Below, one piece after another: positions 35,721 to 42,896 of a stretch of DNA of 64,000 nt. The DNA is from Sphingomonas hengshuiensis. Its GTDB lineage: Bacteria; Pseudomonadota; Alphaproteobacteria; Sphingomonadales; Sphingomonadaceae. The stretch covers positions 2,294,001 through 2,358,000 of the forward strand of contig NZ_CP010836.1 in the NCBI RefSeq assembly GCF_000935025.1. The letters are read 5' to 3'. The position numbers and the translations under genes were made by a program. The stretch's first letter is position 1; each line of letters starts with the position of its first letter. The notes below the pieces were generated by a model. That model saw only the letters and a list, made by a program, of their open reading frames with translations. It was not told where the DNA came from and made no database searches.

Positions 35721-37267
35721 GCCGCCGCGGCGCGGGGGCCGAAGCCCCGCGTCATCGCGAAATCGACCAGCTCGCGGTTGGAGGGCAGGTTGCGCACCGC
35801 GAAATCCGCCTGGCGCCGGACGTCCGCGAACGCCGCCCGGGCATCGTCACGGTAGCGATAGATGCCGGCCTTGGCGCTCAGGTCGGTCTTCCAGCCCATG
35901 CCGTAGAGAACATACTGCCAGCTGCTCTCGGGAAAAATGTCGATGTTGGAATCGATGTCGATCTCGGTCGGGGGGCGGAAGCGCCAGCGATCGAGCAGTT
36001 CGTGCAAGCTGTCGCGCGACGTCGATCGCTCGACATTGTCGCGCCAGAAATCGGAATCGCGCCGTTTGCTAATGCAGTAATGAAGCTTGATGAAGTCGAG
36101 CGCGCGCTCGTAGCGCCGCCGCATGATTTCGTTGAACTGGCGCGCCGAAGTCTCCTGGTCGCCGCCCCAGGGGAACAGGTTGGCGACCAATGCCGCCGCG
36201 ACTTCGACAAAGGCGATGCCGGTCGCCTCGAGCGGTTCGAAAAAGCCGCTCGACAAGCCGATGGCGACGCAGTTTCCGCGCCAGCTGATCTCCCGATACC
36301 CCGCCTCGAAGCGGAGCTTGCGGATTTCCACGCCCTCCGCCCCGGCGCCGATATAGGAACGCAGCACTGCCTCGGCGCGCGCGTCGTTGCTATGGTCCGA
36401 CGAATAGACATGCCCGATGCCGCGGCGGCTATCGAGGCCGATGTCCCAGACCCAACCGGCTTCCTGCGCCGTCGAGAGCGTGCAGGACGCGATCGGCGCA
36501 TCCGACGCGGCATAGGGCAGCTGCGCCGCCAATGCCGTGTCGCAGAACAGCACGTCGCGGCACGAGCGAAACGGCACGCCCAGCGCCTTGCCGATCAGTT
36601 CGGCACGAAAGCCGGTGCAATCGATATAGAGATCAGCCTCCAGCACGCCGTTTGCCTCGGTGCGCAGGCCGGCGATCGCACCGTCTTCGCCGATCAGCAC
36701 TTCGGTCACGGTGTCGGTCAGATGCGCCACGCCGTTGGCGATCGACTGGTCCCGCAGGAGCTTCGCCAGCGCGACCGCGTCGAAATGAAAGGCGTAGTTG
36801 AGCGGCCCGGTGAAATCGGGATGCGAAGGCAGCTTGGGCGCGCGGCATGCATCCACCGCCCGCCGCTGCGGGCTGCTCGCTTCGTCCCAGGGGGCGTCCC
36901 CGCCCTCGCCGATCAGCCAATAGGGCAGCAGGTCGAGCCCGCCGCGGCTTTCCGGCGCCTGGAACGCATGAAGGAATTCGTCGCGCCGACCAGCGCCAGT
37001 CCCCGCCCAGCCGAGGAATTTGGCGCCTTGCTTGAAGGTCGCGCCGCATCGCCGGACGAGATCGGCTTCCGCCACGCCGATCGTCGATACTGTGTTGCGA
37101 ATGGTCGGGAATGTCCCCTCCCCGACCCCCAGGATCGCGATCTCGCGCGATTCGATCAGGCGTATCGACACGCCTCCGGGGAGGTCCGCCCCAAGCCGTT
37201 TGGCGAGATACCCGGCGGTCAGCCAGCCGGCGGTCCCGCCCCCTATGATCAACACGCGCTTCGACAT
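35717..37267 (-). CDS. Flavin-dependent tryptophan-halogenase-like protein (first copy)
   Basis: The 516-residue protein has LIIGGGTAGWLTAGYLAKRL, GVGEGTFPTIRN, the catalytic Lys79 in ATFKQGAKF (same number as in PrnA/RebH) and Glu344 in SSGFFEPLEATG. Its WxWxIP motif reads WVWDIG, with Gly in place of Pro, unlike the second copy. That motif guides the flavin reaction toward halogenation, so the change raises the question whether it halogenates. No signal peptide. It is 61 nt downstream of the TonB receptor stop, separated by a strong hairpin, and its stop overlaps the next halogenase start. Confidence 0.92.
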   Translation of the reverse strand: MSKRVLIIGGGTAGWLTAGYLAKRLGADLPGGVSIRLIESREIAILGVGEGTFPTIRNTVSTIGVAEADLVRRCGATFKQGAKFLGWAGTGAGRRDEFLHAFQAPESRGGLDLLPYWLIGEGGDAPWDEASSPQRRAVDACRAPKLPSHPDFTGPLNYAFHFDAVALAKLLRDQSIANGVAHLTDTVTEVLIGEDGAIAGLRTEANGVLEADLYIDCTGFRAELIGKALGVPFRSCRDVLFCDTALAAQLPYAASDAPIASCTLSTAQEAGWVWDIGLDSRRGIGHVYSSDHSNDARAEAVLRSYIGAGAEGVEIRKLRFEAGYREISWRGNCVAIGLSSGFFEPLEATGIAFVEVAAALVANLFPWGGDQETSARQFNEIMRRRYERALDFIKLHYCISKRRDSDFWRDNVERSTSRDSLHELLDRWRFRPPTEIDIDSNIDIFPESSWQYVLYGMGWKTDLSAKAGIYRYRDDARAAFADVRRQADFAVRNLPSNRELVDFAMTRGFGPRAAAA

Positions 37268-37286
37268 CGTCCCTCCTCGAGAGCGT

Positions 37287-37311
37287 GGCCGCCGAACCCG
37301 GTTCGGCGGCC
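37287..37311. other. Strong hairpin between TonB receptor and halogenase genes
   Basis: GGCCGCCGAA (37287-37296) pairs perfectly with TTCGGCGGCC (37302-37311) around CCCGG. No T-run follows on the minus strand, so read-through is expected. It may cap receptor mRNA and allow higher receptor than downstream expression. Confidence 0.6.
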
Positions 37312-37328
37312 GCCGCGCCCGACCCGTT

Positions 37329-40300
37329 TTAGAAAGCCAGGTTCACGCCGAAGCTAACGCGCCTGTCGCTCTGGAACCAACTCCGGACGTAGATGGCGTC
37401 GTTGTTATAGCCTCCCATCAAGGTGCGCTGGGTCGCGTTGAGCACATTGGTTCCCCGCAGCGAGAAGGACAGGAAGTCGGTCGCCTTGACGATCAGGCCG
37501 ACATCGACCTGGCCATAGGCGTCGCCATAGACCGGCAATGCGATCGCCGTGCTCTGCGCGGTGCCGCCCGGAGTGGCGACGTAGCTATAGGTCGGCGTCG
37601 TCCCGTTGGAATTGGTCGATTGCAGATATTTCGACCGCCACGAATAGGCCACGCGCGCCGACACCCTTCCGCGTTCGTACAGCGCGGCAATGTTGTAGTT
37701 GTGCTTGGAAAGGCCCTGGAGCGGCGCATCGTTGCGGATGGTGCCAAAGATATCCCGATAGAGATCCCCCGGATTCTTGCTGTCGACAAAGGTGTAATTG
37801 GCCTCGGCCCCGAACCCGGCCAGCAAACCCGGCAGCATGTCGAGAAACGCGCGGCCGCCAAGTTCCACGCCCTTCACCGTGGCCGCCTCCGTGGCGGTCG
37901 CCACGTCCGACGCCGATGCCGTCACCACTTCGCTCGTCCCGTTCGAAAACCGGACGGTGACCTGGCGCTGGGTCAGCGAGTAGATCGGCAGGTCGGTCAC
38001 CCGCTTGTAGAAGCCGTTGACGAAGAACATCGTCCCCGGTTTGACATACCATTCCGCCGCCAGATCCAGGTTGCTCGACATCGCCGGCTTCAGGAAGGGA
38101 TTGCCGGTCGACGCGGTGAAGTTGGTGAAGAGATTCGGGAAGTTCTGATCCGGGGTGTTCGCCGGGTTGGTTACCGAAGCGACACCGATCTCTCCCCCGC
38201 CGCGGGTCGCGTTGAACGTCGGCAGATCCATCGTGATGTTGAATGCGGCGCGGAGCTTGACGTCCTCGCCCGGTTGCAGCTGCAGATTGACCGAGGGCAG
38301 GACCTTGGTGAACTTGGCCGTCCCTCCGCGCGGATCGGTGCGCAGCGCCAGGTCCTGGATCTGCCCGTTGCGGATGATCGTATTGGCGTTCTGGACGATG
38401 AAGCCCTGCGATTCATTCTTCACATGCACGATGCGCACGCCGAGATTGCCCGAAACGCCCATCGTGCCGGGCTGATAATCGCGGCCGAAACGCGCCTGGG
38501 CATAGGCGGCCCAGTTCTGCGTCCGCCATATGCCAAGATCGGTGTTGATGAACTCGTTGACGCGCGAGCGCGGACCGCCATAGGTGCTGGTCGGCAGCGG
38601 GCCTGCCGTCGCGCAATTGGTGTAGGTGGGATTACCCCAGTCGGCCGCTCCGCAGAAATTGGCGGGCGGGGCGCGATGCAGATCGTCGACGTCGACATTC
38701 CGTACGAGATCGATGGTCGGCCACAGCATCTGCGTCGGCACCGCGATCTGGCCATGGAAGAAATTGTCGAACGTATAGGCGTCGATATCGCCCGGCTTGG
38801 CATTGGCGAAGGTAAGCTGCGGCGCATAGTCCGCGCCGAAGCCGTTCCAGCCGCGACCCAGCGCCGTCCAGGTATAGCCGTTGTTGAGATCGCGCTCCTT
38901 GCGCTCCGACCAGCGACCGCCGATCTTGATGTCGCGCAGGAAGCTGTCTTCGAAGCTATATTGGGCATCCAGGTCGACTGCGTTCATCGTCCCGCGATTG
39001 AGCTCGTTGTGCGGCATCGCCGCCGCCCATTGATAATTGGCCGGATTGGTGAACTGGCCGGGCGCCAGCGTCGGCAGCGTCACGGTGGGGAAATCGCCCG
39101 ACAGATCGAAGCCGAACGACGACGGAAATGGCACGTCGCGGAACACCGCGAGACGGTCCGCCTGCGACGTCGACAACACGTTCTGGAACGCGCCGGACAG
39201 CTTGAAGGGCCCCTGGTTCGGCTGCCAGCTGAACTCGCCCGAAATGTCGCGCGTCATCGTGTTCGAGCGCGTGCCTTCGGTGCCGCCGCCGCTGCCGATC
39301 GCGCTTCCGGTCGGGTCGAACGTATTCGGATCGCGCAGGAACAGCGAGTTCGTCGAGATCAGCCCGCCATTCGAGTCGAACTTGCTGCCCGTGCGATTGA
39401 CGGTGAAGTTGGTCGAGGTCACCTGCGAGAAATGCGATTGATTCTTGTTCTTGTACCGTGACTGGAAGAAGACGCCGGACAGTTCGAGATCGGGGCTCGG
39501 CGCCCATTGCACCGCGGCGTAAATGCCGGTGCGGTCGCGCTTGAACTCCTCGTCGCCGATATCGAAACCGCCGGGGATGAACACGTCGCTCGTCTCGCCG
39601 GGCAAGCGCTGGCGGAAATAGGGCTCGGCGCGGAAGAAGTTGGACAGCGACGTCAGCCGGCTCGTCGCCACATCGACCAGCACCCCGATATCGCCGATCG
39701 CGGTGTTCCAATGGCCCGCGATCAGCCCGGACAGCGCATAGTCCTTGTCCTTGGCAAGATCGCCATAGCTGATTTCGGCGCTGCCGGCGGCGTGCCAGCC
39801 GATGCTATAGTCGAACGGCATCTTGGTCCGCAGGTCGATCTGGCCGCCGGTGCCGCCTTCGATCAGGTCGGCGGTCGAGGATTTGTAGACATCGACTGCC
39901 TGCATCAGCTCCGGGGTAACGTCGCCCCAGATCAGTGCGCGGCCGCCATTTGCGCTGAAGATCTCCCGGCCGTTGAGCCGCGACGCGACGCCGCTGAGGC
40001 CTCGCACCTGAATGCCCGACCCTTCGACCGAATAGTGATCCGGATCGTTGAGCGCGCCGAAGCGCACGATGCTGACACCGGAAACGCGCTGGAGGACTTC
40101 GGTGATCGAATTGTCCGGCAGCTTGCCGGCCTCGTCCGCGACGATCGAGTTGATGATGCTGTCGCTCTTGCGCTTCCGCTCGTCCGCGGCCTGGATGGCG
40201 GCGCGGCGACCGGTGACGGTGATTACCGCCTCGTCGTCCGCCTGATCCTGGCCGACTCCGACGCTCGCGTCGGTGCTCGCCGTCTGTCCAAATGCGGGCA

Positions 40301-40373
40301 TCGCCAGCATGGCCGCGACGACTGTCGTCGAGACCCCCAGCCAGCGCGCAACTTTCCTATCGCGTAAAACCAT
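37329..40373 (-). CDS. TonB-dependent receptor, Xanthomonas/Caulobacter type (glycan uptake)
   Basis: From ATG 40373 (behind GAGGGGG) the 1014-residue protein has a signal peptide (VSTTVVAAMLAMPAFGQ). The typical start of the TonB-Xanth-Caul family follows: VITVTGRRAAIQAADERKR, SIVADEAGKLPDNSITEVL, QRVSGVSIVRF, RGLSGVASRLNGREIF. A large barrel ends in RVSFGVNLAF. Such receptors import oligosaccharides in Xanthomonas, Caulobacter and sphingomonads. It is the first gene of the minus-strand glycan operon and diverges from a LytS/LytTR pair. No STN domain, so control is likely by LacI and/or the two-component system rather than FecI/FecR. Confidence 0.94.
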   Translation of the reverse strand: MVLRDRKVARWLGVSTTVVAAMLAMPAFGQTASTDASVGVGQDQADDEAVITVTGRRAAIQAADERKRKSDSIINSIVADEAGKLPDNSITEVLQRVSGVSIVRFGALNDPDHYSVEGSGIQVRGLSGVASRLNGREIFSANGGRALIWGDVTPELMQAVDVYKSSTADLIEGGTGGQIDLRTKMPFDYSIGWHAAGSAEISYGDLAKDKDYALSGLIAGHWNTAIGDIGVLVDVATSRLTSLSNFFRAEPYFRQRLPGETSDVFIPGGFDIGDEEFKRDRTGIYAAVQWAPSPDLELSGVFFQSRYKNKNQSHFSQVTSTNFTVNRTGSKFDSNGGLISTNSLFLRDPNTFDPTGSAIGSGGGTEGTRSNTMTRDISGEFSWQPNQGPFKLSGAFQNVLSTSQADRLAVFRDVPFPSSFGFDLSGDFPTVTLPTLAPGQFTNPANYQWAAAMPHNELNRGTMNAVDLDAQYSFEDSFLRDIKIGGRWSERKERDLNNGYTWTALGRGWNGFGADYAPQLTFANAKPGDIDAYTFDNFFHGQIAVPTQMLWPTIDLVRNVDVDDLHRAPPANFCGAADWGNPTYTNCATAGPLPTSTYGGPRSRVNEFINTDLGIWRTQNWAAYAQARFGRDYQPGTMGVSGNLGVRIVHVKNESQGFIVQNANTIIRNGQIQDLALRTDPRGGTAKFTKVLPSVNLQLQPGEDVKLRAAFNITMDLPTFNATRGGGEIGVASVTNPANTPDQNFPNLFTNFTASTGNPFLKPAMSSNLDLAAEWYVKPGTMFFVNGFYKRVTDLPIYSLTQRQVTVRFSNGTSEVVTASASDVATATEAATVKGVELGGRAFLDMLPGLLAGFGAEANYTFVDSKNPGDLYRDIFGTIRNDAPLQGLSKHNYNIAALYERGRVSARVAYSWRSKYLQSTNSNGTTPTYSYVATPGGTAQSTAIALPVYGDAYGQVDVGLIVKATDFLSFSLRGTNVLNATQRTLMGGYNNDAIYVRSWFQSDRRVSFGVNLAF

Positions 40374-40838
40374 AATCAAAGCCCCCTCTCCTCCCGCGAC
40401 AACTCGGTTCAGCCGCGCGGCGTCGTCAACGCTGTCATCCACTTCTCGGCGGATGATCTTCATCAATAGAGCCACAGTTATGTACGTGAGTCCACGCACC
40501 AACAGCCGGATAACGCGTCGAAAAGCTTCGGTTGATCACCCCATTTAGCCACCTTAAATGTCATCAGACCGCTTGGTTAAGCCATTATCCGGTTCGCAAC
40601 ATATCTCCGTTCTGCGCACCCTCTCATAGTCTTTATGCGCCTCCACCAGCCCAATAGACTGTTCCACGTCGATACCGTCGCAGGCCTCGCTGCGCGCCAC
40701 GCTCAATATGATCCCGTGCGTCGATCAATATGCCGCGTTTCAAGACGAGTCGCCGGCAACACCTGATGTCCGACAGCGGCTCATTTAGGACTGCGATGAA
40801 AAGGAGGGACTTCACGCGGCCGCCAATTTGGCGGATAG
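40374..40838. other. 465-bp divergent regulatory region between TonB receptor and LytS-type kinase
   Basis: No gene is convincing. It holds two notable elements: a direct repeat TCAATATG with 22-bp period (separate entry) and a short palindrome GCTTGGTTAAGCC at 40571-40583, possibly a LacI-type half-palindromic operator. The region is noticeably more AT-rich around 40.49-40.62 kb than the flanking genes, as expected of promoters. No clear -35/-10 pair could be fixed. Confidence 0.5.
40703..40732. promoter_or_regulatory. Direct repeat TCAATATG with 22-bp period, candidate LytTR site
   Basis: TCAATATG occurs at 40703-40710 and 40725-40732. LytTR-domain regulators bind pairs of short direct repeats spaced by about two helical turns. 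The repeat is 107 nt before the kinase start and in the shared region with the TonB receptor gene. Confidence 0.5.
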
Positions 40839-42017
40839 ATGGCCGGCATGAACGCGGCCACCTTCAGATCGCCTCCCAGGATCGGCTTTCCGGTCACGGG
40901 GCTGCTGTCCGGGCTCTCCGCCCATGGGACCAGCATATGGCGCGCCCGCGCGAAATTCGCGCTGCTCATACTGCTCGCCTGGACCGCGGTCAGCATTTTC
41001 CAGGCGATCCCCGACATGGTCGACGGCTTCCTGCGGAGCGAATTGATCGCGAAGGTTCTCGACGCCTGGGCATGGGCGCTTCTCACCCCGCTGATCCTGC
41101 TGATCGACAGGCGGCTGACCGCGGCCTATCCCAATCTGCTGCGGATCGCCGCCGCACATTTGCTGCTGAGCGTGCCGTTCAGCCTGGCGCATATCTGCGT
41201 TATGGGCGCGATGTTCTTCCCGTTCCCCGAAGTGACCTGGAATCCGCTCAGAGTCCCGCAGTTCGCGATCTATTTCTACATGGGCGGCTGGGTGACCTAT
41301 TGCGCCTTCGTCGGCGCGGTGCAGGCGTTCAATTTCCATCGCCGCTTGCTGACCAGCCAGGTCGAGTTGGAACGCGTCGAGAAGCGGCTGGTCAAATCGC
41401 GCCTCAACGCATTGCGGCTTCAGCTCGAGCCGCATTTCCTGTTCAATACCCTCAACGCGATCTCGGGCGAGCTCGGCGCAAATCCGAAACAGGCCCGGGA
41501 AATGATCGAGGATCTGGGCGCGTTGCTGCGCCGCTCGCTCGATTGCCAGGGCAGCACCGAGATTACCCTGGCCCAGGAGCTCGCGCTGCTCGATCATTAT
41601 CTCGCGATCCAGCGCCTCCGCTTCGGCGAGCGGATCAGGATCCGCATCAAGGCCGATCCCGCCGCGCTGTCGGCGATGGTCCCGTCGATGCTGCTCCAGC
41701 CGCTCGTGGAAAACGCGATCCGCCATGGTCTTGAGGGCCGGGTCCACGGCGGAGAGGTGGTCATTTCCGCGCACCTCGCTGGCGATCACCTGCAGATCAA
41801 GGTCGATGACGACGGTGTCGGGCTGCCGCCGCACTGGCGGATGGAAACCGGCGCCGGGCTCGGGCTTCATGTGACTCATGAGCGCGTCCAGGCGCTGTGC
41901 GACGACGAGAAGCAGCGGGCGTTCACCCTCTCGCGGCGCAGGGGCGGTGGCACCAGGGTGGCGATCCGAATCCCGACCAATGCACGCGATGCCGAAGCCG
42001 GTGACAGCGCAGCCTGA
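40839..42017 (+). CDS. LytS-type sensor histidine kinase
   Basis: The 392-residue protein has about four membrane spans (residues 35-165), a short coiled helix, then the His_kinase domain LQLEPHFLFNTLNAISGEL with phospho-acceptor His199, and an ATPase domain (LLQPLVENAIRHGLEG, VDDDGVGLPP, GAGLGLHVTHERV). Start at ATG 40839; an ATG 9 nt later is also possible. It belongs to the LytS/YehU class that pairs with LytTR regulators; the partner gene overlaps its end. It diverges from the glycan TonB receptor, so sensing of envelope state or sugar availability for that locus is plausible. Confidence 0.93.
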   Translation: MAGMNAATFRSPPRIGFPVTGLLSGLSAHGTSIWRARAKFALLILLAWTAVSIFQAIPDMVDGFLRSELIAKVLDAWAWALLTPLILLIDRRLTAAYPNLLRIAAAHLLLSVPFSLAHICVMGAMFFPFPEVTWNPLRVPQFAIYFYMGGWVTYCAFVGAVQAFNFHRRLLTSQVELERVEKRLVKSRLNALRLQLEPHFLFNTLNAISGELGANPKQAREMIEDLGALLRRSLDCQGSTEITLAQELALLDHYLAIQRLRFGERIRIRIKADPAALSAMVPSMLLQPLVENAIRHGLEGRVHGGEVVISAHLAGDHLQIKVDDDGVGLPPHWRMETGAGLGLHVTHERVQALCDDEKQRAFTLSRRRGGGTRVAIRIPTNARDAEAGDSAA

Positions 42018-42801
42018 TCCGATCCGCGCGCTGGTGGTCGACGACGAGGCGCCGGCGCGGCGACGCATCACCGATCTGCTGGCCCGCGACGGCGATGTCG
42101 CGAAGATCCTCACCGCCGAGAATGGCGCCGACGCGATCGCGAAGATCCGCGAGGAGCGCCCCGATATCGTGTTCCTCGACATGCAGATGCCCGGCGTCAA
42201 CGGGCTTGGGGTGATCGAGGCGATCGGTGCCGAGGCGATGCCGGTCACCATATTCGTCACTGCCTATGACCGTTTCGCCATCCAGGCGTTCGAGAGCAAT
42301 GCGATCGATTATCTCCTCAAGCCGTTCAGCGACCAGCGCTTCGACACGACGATCGCGCGCGCGAAGGAACGGCTGAACGACCTGCGGCTTCGCAATGCCG
42401 ACAGCGCGAACGCGCTTGGGCACGATCTGGTCAAGCTGGTCGCGCAACGCGCCAAGCCTGGCGCGATCTGGCACTGGATCGTGGTCAAGTCGCGAGACAC
42501 CACGCGCCTGTTGATGACCGATCAGATCGACTGGATCGAAGCGGCGGGCGTGTACGTGAACGTACATTCGCAAGGCGAGGCATTTCTGTGCCGGGCAAGC
42601 CTGACCACGGTCGCAAGCCGCCTCGATCCGTTCCGCTTCGTTCGCATCCATCGCTCGAGCATCGTCAACATCCGGTCGATCGCCGCGCTCGAGCGACGAT
42701 CCCATGGTGAGTTCGAAGTCCAGCTACAAAATGGGGACCGGCTGATGATGAGCCGCACCTATCGCAGCGAAGTCGAAGCGTTGCTCGGCCAGCCGCTTTG
42801 A
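41980..42801 (+). CDS. LytTR-family response regulator
   Basis: A receiver domain (IRALVVDDEAPARRR, phospho-acceptor Asp in IVFLDMQMPG, TAYDRFAIQAFE, LLKPF) is joined to a C-terminal LytTR DNA-binding domain (WIEAAGVYVNVHSQGE, FVRIHRSSIVNIRSI, LMMSRTYRSEVEALL). Start choices are ATG 41980, ATG 41989 and GTG 42001, none with a clear ribosome-binding site. All overlap the kinase gene, indicating translational coupling. It probably acts at direct-repeat sites such as the one at 40.70 kb (inference). Confidence 0.93.
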   Translation: MHAMPKPVTAQPDPIRALVVDDEAPARRRITDLLARDGDVAKILTAENGADAIAKIREERPDIVFLDMQMPGVNGLGVIEAIGAEAMPVTIFVTAYDRFAIQAFESNAIDYLLKPFSDQRFDTTIARAKERLNDLRLRNADSANALGHDLVKLVAQRAKPGAIWHWIVVKSRDTTRLLMTDQIDWIEAAGVYVNVHSQGEAFLCRASLTTVASRLDPFRFVRIHRSSIVNIRSIAALERRSHGEFEVQLQNGDRLMMSRTYRSEVEALLGQPL

Positions 42802-42896
42802 TCGGTTGCGCTGGTCTAATGACCGTGCGCGCATGCCAATTCCCGAACCCTGATTGGGCGCCGCCGACCTTGCCGGGCCGGCGGCCGGACGACATC

